Positions 53,194-64,000 of a DNA stretch of 64,000 nucleotides are shown piece by piece (position 1 is the stretch's first letter; every line of letters begins with the position of its first letter). A program made the position numbers and the translations under genes. Origin of the DNA: Tomocerus qinae (lineage: Eukaryota; Arthropoda; Collembola; Entomobryomorpha; Tomoceridae); contig CM034546.1 in the NCBI GenBank assembly GCA_020055645.1, forward strand, positions 121,632,375 through 121,696,374. The letters run 5' to 3'. The notes beneath the pieces were generated by a model. That model ran no database searches and was not told the DNA's origin. It was given only the letters and a program-made list of their open reading frames with translations.

Positions 53194-56100
53194 TTATAGC
53201 GATATCTTGGAGTATGATTTATAAAAGCCATCACTGCCTTTTGTGTGCCGAGTAGCCATTTGAATTTGATCGAGGTTCATTTCACCGAAAAAGAAGTCCT
53301 CAAATTTCTATTATTAAAATAGAGCATCATTTTACACCAATTATTCAGGAGGGAATTCCTTAAATTTTTCTTAGCTTCAACTCATTGCTAAAATAATAAA
53401 ATGCTTACATTTAGTATCGGATAAGCATCAAATGTTTGCCGCATCTGTCGTCCTTCTTTACGCCAACCACCCGCCTGTTCTGAAACAGCTGCATCATTTT
53501 CAGACCGGTAGCGTGTGTTTATAATCGTACAATGTAGTTTTACTGATTCGCCTCTGATTTCTTTAGAAAACCCTATAACAGTAAGATATATTATTTTTTA
53601 ATTTTCGTTTTATTAGTTGTCCTGTCCAGTCCAAGATTCATATTCATCCATTTTACATAACGTTTAAATTAAACTAGGAACATAAACGGATTATAAATTC
53701 TCACCTGATTCGGAGAATCGTAAAGCAATCATGTCAGCTATTTGTTGTATTAAATGTACATCTTCAGATGGCTCCTTGTCACATTTAGCATACAAAACAT
53801 CCACTGCAGAGGGGTCGTCGTTCATGCACTCTAATCCTTTTAGACGCAATTTCAATCGACGCCCATTAATTTTCTCACTAAAAACAACAATATAATATAC
53901 GAGCCCGTCAATATACCCAAGCCGTCACTATACTTAGGCCTTAACAAAAATGCGAATAAATTCGCACGACAGGATTCTAGAGGGATTTGCCTGGAATTGA
54001 ATGTGAGATAGTAAGGCCATCACACCAACACCAACCTCCCCTGCTTCTCACATCCAAACAGAGCCCCCAGCCGTGATGGTCAGCCGCTGCCGCCGCCGTT
54101 TTATGGTCAAATTTGCTATCAGTCGCCGCAACTGATGGGGAAAATTACATGAAGCCATGACGGCCAGCCGCAGCTGTTTTTCCCAAAATTTCCAGCCGCC
54201 GCGGCCACTAAATATCACGACTGGGAAGCGCTGCACCCAAATCCAGGGAACACAGTCCTTTTCTGGTTTATTAATTTTTAGAGCATTGACCATCAATTAG
54301 GCCGTGTAAATTTGACCAACAATTAGGCGGTGTTAATTTGACCAACAGATCAAATTGGTAAACTTAAAGGGAGATTGACATTCCTACCATCATTATTTAC
54401 TTGGTTACGTCAAAATGACGTCATGTATCATTGCAAACAATTTTTAGTAGATTGAAAATCAACTGATAATGACATCACAAATCGTGATAACAATAGGAAT
54501 AGGAAGAGTATGGCCTTATCTAAGAAGCATAAACTGACTTAAGCGCTATGACTACAGTTTATGCTTCTTGGCCTTAACTCATTTCTATAATACTTCGCCG
54601 ATGGTATAAAATACCCTAGAAGGTAACATATAAACTAATAATTGAGCTCTTAAAACGAATAATGACAAATCTCAGTTGCTACGAATAAAATTTGTTAACT
54701 TTAACAAAATTTAATTTCGTAGACATTGAGATTTGTCATTTTACGGTGGAGGTGCTCAATTGATGTGCATTAATTAATATGCATGAGGCAAAAAGTATAG
54801 TTACATTGTTAAGAGTCGAAGTCTTTACCGGCAGCATGGGCGGCGCGCTTACTACTTGGGCTAAAGAGTGTGTGGTTGACATGTAGCGGAGCGAAGGTAA
54901 TGCCTACACACACAAACAAACTATTCTGTCCTATCGTTATGCAGCACGCATTGCGCATGTATGCTACAAACAGGCATCGCGTAAAATTGTGTTAGTAGTA
55001 TAATTTCCGACAAAAAAACAAAAATTATTAAATTTCAGACAAAATTAACAAATCGCCGCTAGGAATCGATGCCAGTAATCTTATTTATTGCCAGCGGATC
55101 TGAGCTGTGCACTATACTTGTGCTTGCGTTGCTTGGGCTAATATTAGCTGTTGTTGAAGGGATGTAGGAAAGTCGGTGCACAGTACGCCGTATGAAAGTG
55201 CTAATAGTAAGTAATTATTATACTACGGAAGTTTACTAAACCATTCCATAATATATTATCGTGGATGTTTGTCAGTTTGACTAGTTATAATTGAATTAAT
55301 GTATTTAATTGAAATTACCGAATTTCTTCTTTTAATTTAGCCAGTATTTCTGCACAAAGCTCACGCTCACGTTCGTCCAACAAGACCATTACACAAATTG
55401 TAAAATGAACTTTTTCAGGTTCCTGGAAAATACTTTCTTCCAAACCGTTACAGGAACTTCCGACTTCAGCAAGAACTAATTTCTGTAAAACATAATCATT
55501 AATCATTAGCATAACACATCGACATTATTCTGTGTCCACATTACACATCAACCAAAATCATGCAATTTGTATACACTATATATTATATAGTACATATACA
55601 TACATGCTATGAATAGGTATTAAATTATAATACTAATCTTAAATACATGTGAGATCATGGTTATTTCTTGCATTCTCTATCTCATGGGATGTGTACCATA
55701 AAATAGCAGACACAACGTGCATCTCCATTAGCACAATTATTTTATTCATGATGCTACTGCTTCTTATTCCACTCCATGGCTAACTCTGCCATGTCAAAAG
55801 GAATTAACTATCAAATGGACAATTTATACATGTGCCTAATTATTTATACGTTTTTTATATATCTCTCACTCTCCGTATTATTAATCATCCTTCTGTGTAG
55901 AAATGCAGTAAAAATATAGACATAACGGTTCCAAAGAAAGTCATTGCATTGATACAGTGGCTACAGTGTGATGTTTCCAGCTAAACCGTAGCATGATTAA
56001 GAAGATTGCAATGCAGTGCATTCTTACAAGAGCATGAACTTTGTTAATTGAGTAACATTTGTTCAGTGCACTATGTTATAGGATAATTTACTCAACATCA

Positions 56101-57803
56101 ATTGATAAGGATTTTTACACAACATTCGCATTTGGGTCTCTATTTGCTAGCTCAACCAGGATATGATGATGTTGTGAAGTTTCCCTGACTAACTGATAGT
56201 TTTGAACAACATTATTTGAGTCAAGTGTGCCTATGCATCGTATATTTATGTAGTTCAGTGTTCTGCTAGTAATTAAGGCATGAGTGTATAGAGTAGTCTG
56301 TCTGGCGTGAACTATCCTTGTTGAGAGAGCAATGAGAATGCAATTGCCTCTACTATACTACTATGCCTGTGCCTGATTAGCGTAGGTAACCTGATTCGGA
56401 AAATCCATTGTAATTTTTAATAGTTGTCAATTATATACAATTCGATACGATTCGATACCATCATCTTTATCATTATCAATTACTGTCCTATTATCTTCAC
56501 TATAATTATTACAATATTATTGGGAATAATATATCATCAATTCTAACTAATACTATTTCTCTTATAAACCTGAAGCATCTGAATCGTTTTTCTATTCAAC
56601 ATCCTTTTTATTTCTCAGACATATTTGAGCACGCGAAACTAAATAACAATAACGACGATGACGCAGCATCTCGTTTTCAACCAACTATAACCACTATCTT
56701 ACATTATAGAAACATCTGCATTGTGACCATTTGCAAACCATCATTATCCGATGATTCTTAATATCAATGTACACAGAAGACGAGTCACCAATTAACGATA
56801 AGTGAAATTAGAACAGAAAAGAACTCCCCATTCTATTCTAATCTCCTGTTAAATTGTTAAAATTTAATGCAGTATTTCGCATTGGAGATTGCAGTCCTTT
56901 CATGCTAACAGTAGAAGCAACTAAAGTGTACAACATTTTGCCATTCAAACAGTAATCTCGTAATCTACTTTATAGTACCATAATAATTCAATAGTAAAAA
57001 ATAATAATTAATATACATAATAAGTACACACATTACAAGAATAATAACACATTAATACCTTAAATTCTTTAAACTTTTCGACAATGTGTGGCATATTTAA
57101 CGGAAAGCAAATAAAATGGGTTGCTTCCTTCTTAAACCGAGCTTGTGAGGCAATGTTTTCCAACCTCCTTCTGCAATTAGCAACATCTTTTTCCTTTTGA
57201 CCACGAACGACTATAGAAAATGTTTTAAACCAACATTAAAAACTAAATTCTTATAGCGCTATTCTAAATCTAAACTGGAATAAGCTGGAAATATTTATCA
57301 CCTATATCCCCCTTTTCATTCTGCCTGGGTACAATTATTTTCGTATTCGTCTCGTTTTCTATCCTTTTTTTAGTCCCCCCTTTGGAACCAATAATATGAG
57401 GAAATAAGGTGGAAGGGATTGAATCAATTTTAGTCTTGTAACCATTTTCAATTTTTTCAATGCGATACACGTCACGATCATCCAGCTCATCTGGAGCAAA
57501 GGGATCACCTGTAAGTGTGCCAAATTGGAATCCTTTATTTACTTTTAAAATTGCATACAGTGAACATGAAAAATTATGTAAATGGCAGATACATAACAGT
57601 TGCTGATTTACTGTGACATACATACAATCCACATTATCCATTTCAAGTTCTTGATATGGTGCTAGCTGCGTTTGTTCTGTCATTGTCCGATAATCACTTC
57701 CTCCTATTACAACACCTGATGAAAAGTTGTGCACATTTTTGCAAGGATTTCGTCTATAACATCTGTCTTGCACCCAATATACTTCCGGCTTCAACACATT
57801 CAT
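53194..57803 (-). CDS. ASCC1: Activating signal cointegrator 1 complex subunit 1
   Basis: Seven exons: 57626-57803, 57302-57508, 57059-57210, 55319-55482, 53705-53877, 53409-53572 and 53194-53307, in phase, 383 residues (human isoforms have about 357-400). The start MNVLKPEVYWV, then CYRRNP, is the conserved N-terminus. Residues about 75-130 form a KH domain with the GxxG loop IIGSKGGTKKRIE. The rest is a 2H-phosphoesterase (LigT-like) fold with both HxT motifs present: VHFTICVMVLL in exon 4 and KLHCTIINT in exon 6. NDDPSAVDVLYAK is also typical. ASCC1 is part of the ASC-1 coactivator complex and recruits the ASCC3 helicase to alkylation damage. The first intron (57509-57625) is 117 bp and has no in-frame stop. 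Confidence 0.96.
54294..54345 (+). repeat. Tandem 26-bp duplication in an ASCC1 intron
   Basis: Two 26-bp units with the core AATTAGGC, then GTGT/GTGTT and AATTTGACCAA, lie head to tail. They adjoin a GC-rich block (54040-54220) with repeated CAGCCGC and GCCGCCG words, which produces an open frame on the minus strand (54048-54296) without recognisable domains. The block looks like a foreign insertion in an otherwise AT-rich intron. Confidence 0.5.
54523..54570. repeat. Hairpin with 15-bp perfect arms in an ASCC1 intron
   Basis: AAGAAGCATAAACTG at 54523-54537 is matched in reverse complement at 54556-54570 with an 18-base loop. The outer flanks contain the word GGCCTTA in direct orientation on both sides (54513-54519 and 54571-54577), a possible short target-site duplication. 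Confidence 0.5.
54641..54760. mobile_element. 120-bp palindromic MITE in an ASCC1 intron
   Basis: Outer ends ATTGAGC and GCTCAAT frame a long stem. AATGACAAATCTCA at 54661 pairs with TGAGATTTGTCATT near 54727-54740. The stem continues through CTACGAA/TTCGTAG and AAATTTGTTAA/TTAACAAAATTT to a tiny loop. No coding sequence. It is the second hairpin within 150 bp in this intron. Confidence 0.65.
55483..57058. other. Long ASCC1 intron between coding exons 3 and 4
   Basis: 1.6 kb of AT-rich intron with normal GT-AG ends on the minus strand. I saw no nested gene or strong repeat in it. Confidence 0.5.
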
Positions 57804-58431
57804 CTTTCCTTTTTTAACAAAATCTTGTTGTCAGTGGACATAAATAGATGAGACTAGTCTCAACTCAAAACTGAAGAGTGACAAGACAATGACAACAAAT
57901 GAAAAACTGACACGTTGGTAACTTTTCCAGGAAAAGGTTGACGACAAAAGTTTATGTTTCGCCTGCTGACTGAAATTGTTTTGGTACAGCGGCGGGTCAT
58001 TCGATTCGTTAACCCGCGCAATCGCCTGCCTTGTCTCCTCCTATCAATCTATTTCAGTTACATACGATTTATGTTTCCCTTTACAAACAAAACAATTTAC
58101 ATTTCGTTCTTGTTTTACTTCCAATTTCGAAAGGGAATCCTACCGATTGCAAACAGCATGCTAAAATTCGAAACAAGTCAGTTTGTCATTTGGAAATAAG
58201 TGTAGCTGATTGAAATTGATTGAACAATTATATACTGGTGTTGATATAATATACCCTACCCTTTCGGCCTAATCGATTGCTGGCCTTGTTCTTAAGATCT
58301 CATCTTTACTATCAAGATTACAATCACGAAACGGTTATCATCATATGATGATAGTCAATGCAGGTGTAACTGGAACTGGAACTTTGTAGCCCAAAATTAC
58401 TGGCAACTGGAAGTAATACGATCGGTTAGGT
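57804..58431. promoter_or_regulatory. Shared divergent promoter region of ASCC1 and GCP3
   Basis: The start codons of ASCC1 (minus) and GCP3 (plus) face away from each other 628 bp apart. No TATA box is evident on either side. A perfect 18-bp palindrome, TATCATCATATGATGATA, lies at 58336-58353, about 80 bases upstream of the GCP3 start codon. Short open frames here (57954-58213) have no recognisable product. Confidence 0.55.
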
Positions 58432-61400
58432 ATGAGCAGCAAAAGATATCTCGCTGCACTACATCATAGTATTGTAGGAGAGGGTAAGTTTTCAATCTAA
58501 CATCTAAATGACACATAAACATGTTAACATTTATGGTTTTAGTATTTTAATTCATTACTACTCACTATAGCTATATCCGACAAGGAAGTGGAAGAGAGCC
58601 TGTTAGCCATTACTCCTAATGAAGATCAAAAGAGGGTTGTGGAAAATGAAACGAAGCTAGTTCATAAACTGAAAATGCACCTGATTCACCAGGAAAAGCA
58701 CAATGAAGCTAAAAAGTTTATTGAATGTCACCAGAAATTTAAAAATTCTGTAAGATTGAAAATGCGAATGACTACTATTTAAACTTTGTAAAGTAAAAAT
58801 GAGTAATACGAAAATATAAACTAATTGCGAATCCTATTTTACAGAATCTTCCAAAAAACCGGGATTTCATTATCCAGTTTATGTACTCTTTGTTCGACAA
58901 AGAAGCAACTCTAGCAGCTATTGCTGCTAAAAAAGCAACTAATAAATATTCCGATGGAATATCTAATACTGAGCAAAGTAAGAATCAGCCGGTGGAATCC
59001 ACCCCAAAGCAATATGACACAACCCGACATGTTTCGACTTCCACCCCTGAGAATGATATTCAAGCTAACATACTTTCACATAGATACGGCAATATTACGA
59101 AAGTTTATCAACTTAATAAACTAAAGGGTAGTAAACTTGGATTCAGTTCAAAGAGTCATGATAGTGATGCTGATGCTGGAATGGACCGTAATCATAGTCC
59201 ATCACAGGTGCTATAACTAATAAAAGTATCTTAAATACACACAATTTATAATGTGATTTTTAAAATATTTTTTTTATTGTGTTTATAGGAGACTGGTTAT
59301 TCCAGTCTGACCAGGAGTCCTAGAACAGCGGACTTGGAAAATGAAAATGTCAGTATACCTGAATCGCGACATCGCTCATCAAAATTAAAGGCATTTCCCC
59401 TAGAATTCGATGCCACTCCTATGCCAAAATTGCAGTACTCACAAGATAAAAAATTAAGGAATGACATACATATAAGCAATGCTAGGATTCCTTCACTGAA
59501 TCAATCAGTAGCTGTAACAGCTGGATCTGTGTCTTCAGGAGGACATACGTCGGAAATGGACTCATTATCTCACGGACAGAACTACCGACGTGACGGAGCA
59601 CAAATTCAAAATTCAAAGCATTTGTCTAAAAGAGTTATTGGATTTCCAAAAGATTATCACAATTTACTTCCAAACAATAACAATAACTCTCAGGCCATGA
59701 CGACTTCGGACACTAGCTATGGTCGCCCTTCTACAAGTCCTCAACAGCAGAAGAAACCGAAAGGGTTTAGATCTGTTGACCACTTTGAAAACCCGAACTA
59801 CCGTTCTGAAAGCAGTAGACCAACTTGTGCAGCCCGATTTAGTATGTAATTAATCCGATATATACAATGACTATTGTAGTATTTTCGTAACCCAGATTTT
59901 TAAATTACAGTGACGACTTCCAGGAATATCGAAAAGGATCTCATCAAAGATTTAGTATACATTTTCCAGGGTATTGACGGGATAGTCATGAAATGCGATC
60001 CGGCAAACAAATACCAGATACAAACTAGGGTAAAGTTCTATTCTATGCAATATTCGTTCGGTTATACTGGTAGATGTAGAATATATATAGTAAAATACAA
60101 AATCATTATTATATTATCAATTACTATATTATTATATTATTATATTATCAATTATATTCTAGCTCCCGGTTCATCATTCAACAACATTGCAGACTCTAAG
60201 ATTAGCTGAGTTAGGGACCCTTTACAAAAAAATACGAAACTATTGCGAAAAACCTGTTACAGGTCTAATGGTTCAAGGGCTGAAGCATGCATTTGAACAA
60301 GAGTTACAAGAATTCTATCGTTTGTTGGCCGTAGTTCAAACTGAAGTAAGTATAAGTAATGCATTATCATATTTAAACTCAATGGATTCCAGACTATTAA
60401 ACGTAACTTATGAGCCATACTTCTAAATTATAGATACAGCAAAAATCAGTATCTGTTGATACTCCTATGAGTGAAGAAAGTCGATTGAACTCTGCAGAGG
60501 ATATGACCATGTTGAAATTAAGCATTTGGGTATTTGATTGCCTCCCTCGTTTAGAGGTATTAAACTTTTTAAAAACATTTATGGTAAAATATTATTTCAG
60601 TAGTCGAGGGGCCAGGGACTCTTCCATGATGTTGTATATTATGAGTATGAGTACTCATGAATAGTCATTACGTTTGAGAACCTCTGAGACTAAAATACTC
60701 TCCAAAAAAGCTTTTTTAGTGTCTTCCAAGTCTCCGTTTATTACCATTTAATTCTTTTCTTTCAGGTGCTTGCTGCTATGATAGACGCTTGTGAGGATAA
60801 GAAAGGAGGTGAAATGTGCTCTGTTTTATACCAATATGCACAGCATGGTGACCCCATGGTGTCCAAATTATCGACATCTATCTTAACAGTTGTTTCGAAA
60901 CCAATATATTTAATGCTGTGCCAGTGGATTCTGTATGGGGAACTTGAGGATCCACACAATGAATTTTTTATTGCATCCGATGCAAACTGTAAGATAGAAC
61001 ATCTGTGGCACACAAAGTATCACATTAGGTTCGTACGCTATAGATCACTTTTTAATTGACAAATTACTCGTTTAGTTTCTTTTACTCCATTACTAAAAAA
61101 TACTCGCGTTATGTCAAACGATATTTTTGGGAGGCTGAATCCTACAATCCGTTGAATTTTTTTATTAATGCGTTTACTATGTGTTCTGTTCATTTCGAAT
61201 AGAAAAAAGATGTTGCCTTCATTTATTACTATGAAATCGGCGGAAAGGATTCTCGCTACTGGAAAAAACATAAACTTTCTCAAAGAAATATGTCATAATT
61301 CTAAAGGATATGAAGGGCGAGGCCAAATAAAGAATCTTTTGGAAAGGAGTCCTGGTATGGCTAAATATTTGCATTCAAAACATCTTGACCATTTAGACTT

Positions 61401-63169
61401 AGTTTAGCTGAAGTTTAAAATGATCGTTGTATTGTAATTGGCAGTCGAGTGCTTATTTTTGGAGGAAGATCGACTTCTAAACACTGCAATAGAAAGAGCC
61501 TATCAAACAACATCCGAAATGGTGCTATACGTTCTAATAGAAGATTCTCGTCTGTTAGACCATTTGAAAGCTATCAAACATTATCTACTTCTAGGTCAAG
61601 GCGATTTTATTCAACATTTGTTGGAACTAATTCAGTAAGTATTTTAGTTGTTTACATTAGTCCAGCTACTAACAATAGTAAATTATGTGATTATTTGAAA
61701 TCTTTTTATAGGGATGAGCTCTCAAAACCTGCCAATAAATTGTTTAATCACAATCTTTCTGCCATTGTTGATTCCGCTATTCGAGCTACTAATGCTCAGT
61801 TTGAAAAAGAAGATATACAAAACCGATTGGACACTCGAATTTTGCCTGCAAGTGACAAAGATTTGGGCTGGGATGTTTTTTGCCTGGATTACAAAGTTCA
61901 AGGACCTATTGGAACAGTAAAACTTTTTAACTTATTAATATGTTAATTTCAATGGTGTGTATGATTCTGTGTATAAATGTGTTCAATGTCTGTCTATGCA
62001 ATGATTTTTGTATTATGTTTTATGTCATGTATGTAATGTAGGAAAATGAGTATTAAGTTATTTGTGTTAAGGTTCTGACGGATGACGTAATGATACGATA
62101 TAACCAACTTTTTAATACATTATGGCGAACTAAACGGATTGAAACGATTCTATCGACCCTATGGAAAAATCAAACTACTCTTTTCAAATACCAGCGCACA
62201 ATTCCTGGTAAGATATTTACAGAAAAAGGACCCTTGCATAATAAATTTTCTGCAATGCCTGTTCAAATTATTTTTGGGTATCAATCTAATATATTTTTTG
62301 TGTATCACTCTAGAACTTGGGCCAGTATTGCATCGGTCACAACTTTTAATTTCTGAAATGATTCATTTCGTTCATCAAACACAATATTACATAATGTTCG
62401 AAGCCACTGAGTGTGCATGGGACCGCCTTATGGAAGATGTAAATAAGACAGAAAATTCTTCAGCTTTTATGTAACTTTCTTGCATGATTCTGAACTAAGT
62501 GAATTCTGAACCTTTCAGGTTAGTAAATCCTCTGATTTGGACCAAGTGATAACTTCCCACAATAAATTCTTGGACACTATTACCAGTCGCTCTCTCTTGG
62601 ATCCACAAAGTCGTGAACTTTTAAACCAGTTAAGAGGAATTTTTGATAGCGTCCACGAACTGAAAAGATTCCTTACTGAATTTGACGATCGAGTTTCTGT
62701 GGAATTGCAAAACCGTAAGCATATACAGCCCAACTCTTCCGAACAGCGTGAAGCTCAAAAAGAATTTTTCTCTTCTTATATCATGCAAGCAAAAGGAAAG
62801 ATCGAAACTCTGTACACAACCACGCAGGTAAATTTATTTCTAAGTAAAATCAAATTAAGTGAACTAAATTTAAAAAAGAATCCACGTCTAATTCATAATT
62901 TTATATTTTAGGATCTAGTGCGGAGTTTCTTGCTTGTTCTGAATCGACAAGCAGATTTGACGTTGCAGTGTTTGAGTTTCAGACTAGATTTTAATGAATA
63001 CTATCATTTAAAGGATTCTCGTTTGAGTCAACCTTTAACGTTCCAGCATCGTCGACTTTCGTCCAACACGTTTTCTCCTTTAGTTATGTCTACTTCCGTC
63101 AATGGTCTCAGCCTCAACAATTCTATTTTCGCGTCCATGTCAATTATGGAGGATAGCAGTGAAATATAA
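58432..63169 (+). CDS. TUBGCP3: Gamma-tubulin complex component 3
   Basis: Fifteen exons: 58432-58483, 58571-58749, 58845-59207, 59289-59841, 59911-60029, 60163-60345, 60434-60556, 60766-61028, 61203-61354, 61445-61634, 61712-61916, 62072-62207, 62314-62438, 62519-62827 and 62912-63169. All are in phase and give about 1,069 residues (human 907). The N-terminal part is helical and then a long disordered Ser/Asn/Gln linker (about 90-385). The GRIP1 region starts at LVYIFQGIDG and includes ELQEFYRLLAVV, YGELEDPHNEFFIASD and KKMLPSFIT. GRIP2 includes HYLLLGQGDFIQHLLELI, RATNAQF, GWDVFCLDYKVQGPI, NTLWRTKRIE, ISEMIHFVHQTQYYIMFE and LTLQCLSFRLDFNEYY. With GCP2, GCP3 forms the gamma-tubulin small complex that nucleates microtubules at centrosomes and spindles. 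The extra length is in the linker and the Ser-rich tail. Confidence 0.97.
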
Positions 63170-64000
63170 ATACAAGGTACTTATTTAAAATGTCTGATTA
63201 CGATGTAATGTAGATGTAAATGCAACAGAAATACTCTTACAAATGAATTTTGGTAGTAATTTACTCGAAATACGAATTATTGACTGCCTATCGATTATCG
63301 TGTCAGCTTATTGTTTTCAATACATTCATCATACGACTACGATTTAAAAATGAAACCGTCTCCAAAAATTAAAACCCGTAATTTATCCATGTCATTTACC
63401 TAAATATCAATAATATACAAATATTGTACTATTATTATCATTTCATGTGCCTAAATATTTGAATGATCTATGTAGAAACAAAGTAACTTACTTAGTAGAA
63501 AGTTTTTTATAAAACTAAACTAATCGACCCAGTAATGTGTGTTCTATTAGCGTACAAGTAGATTATTTATGTTCGTATAGTTCGGTTTGACGATGTGCCA
63601 ACGCAGCCAAGTTGCATTTTTGCCGTACAAATAACCTTTGTTCTCTAATTACGGTTAATTTCTATTCTCGTTTCAACAATATTGTATTACAAAATTTTGT
63701 CCTAAAATACTATGAATAAAGATTTCGTGTCACTTTTGAAGGTATGATATAATCTGTGGTCTAATGTAGTTATTTATTGTGAATGGAAGGGCCAATCTCA
63801 CCAAGTAATTAGTAAAAAATGTAAGTAATGTGCTTACATTTTGAACCAAAAAACGCATTATAGTAAAAATGCTATTTTACAGTAATTACTACATCAATAT
63901 AATTTAATTAATTCAATTAAATGGGGACAGACCTCTGGGAAGATCTAAAACCTTACTTCAATATTCTTGTCCATTTGCTCCTATTCTCAATAACATAAAC
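63170..64000. other. GCP3 3' untranslated region and flank
   Basis: AT-rich sequence after the GCP3 stop codon. No coding exon is visible up to the window edge. Confidence 0.5.
63715..63720 (+). terminator. Polyadenylation signal of GCP3
   Basis: AATAAA lies about 545 bases after the stop codon. It is followed within 30 bases by a T/G-containing stretch (TTTCGTGTCACTTTTG) suited to a downstream element. Confidence 0.5.

Noticed and set aside
54048-54296. 82-codon frame in the GC-rich block of an ASCC1 intron
   Set aside because: Low-complexity Arg/Lys-rich translation of GC-rich repeats; no homology seen.

Overview
This window is nuclear DNA from an animal, most likely an arthropod (an insect or another hexapod). 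The evidence is GT-AG introns of about 50-1,600 bp, protein families typical of arthropods (an EFA6 with an N-terminal PDZ domain; paired secreted proteins resembling the DM4/12 family), AT-rich intergenic DNA and AATAAA polyadenylation signals. I cannot name the species. All exon models were built by eye from splice sites, phase and family resemblance.

Layout. 1-449 (+): 3' end of a kynurenine formamidase gene. 1284-4907 (-): TAF6, a TFIID/SAGA histone-fold subunit, in seven coding exons. 4908-9528: divergent intergenic DNA. 9529-15636 (+): EFA6/PSD, an Arf6 exchange factor (PDZ, Sec7, PH, coiled coil), in eight coding exons. 15637-26407: about 10.8 kb without a recognisable gene. 26408-27435 (-): a 64-residue SERP1/RAMP4 gene split over three small exons. 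28027-34598: an island of inverted-repeat transposons. Its centre is a 5.3-kb foldback element (29053-34365) with arms of about 880 bp, a 9-bp target-site duplication and several tandem-repeat arrays. 35821-41175 (+): a triple-RRM protein of the A1CF/RBM46/RBM47 group with a TATA-driven first exon. 41647-42879 (-) and 51107-52256 (-): two paralogous secreted proteins with four conserved cysteines. 44130-47385 (-), between them: a 12-exon major-facilitator transporter resembling SLC18B1. 53194-57803 (-): ASCC1. 58432-63169 (+): gamma-tubulin complex component 3 (GCP3).

How the genes relate. Most are unrelated housekeeping genes: transcription (TAF6), ER translocation and stress (SERP1), the ASC-1 complex (ASCC1), microtubule nucleation (GCP3) and membrane traffic (EFA6). 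ASCC1 and GCP3 are head to head and may share a 628-bp promoter. Kynurenine formamidase/TAF6 and the RRM gene/first secreted gene are convergent. The two secreted paralogues both have TATA boxes, an arrangement often seen in regulated genes.

The most interesting items are the foldback element and its surrounding transposon cluster, two compact hairpins (36281-36348 and 17912-17971), a probable GC-AG intron in the RRM gene, and an in-frame 117-bp intron in ASCC1.
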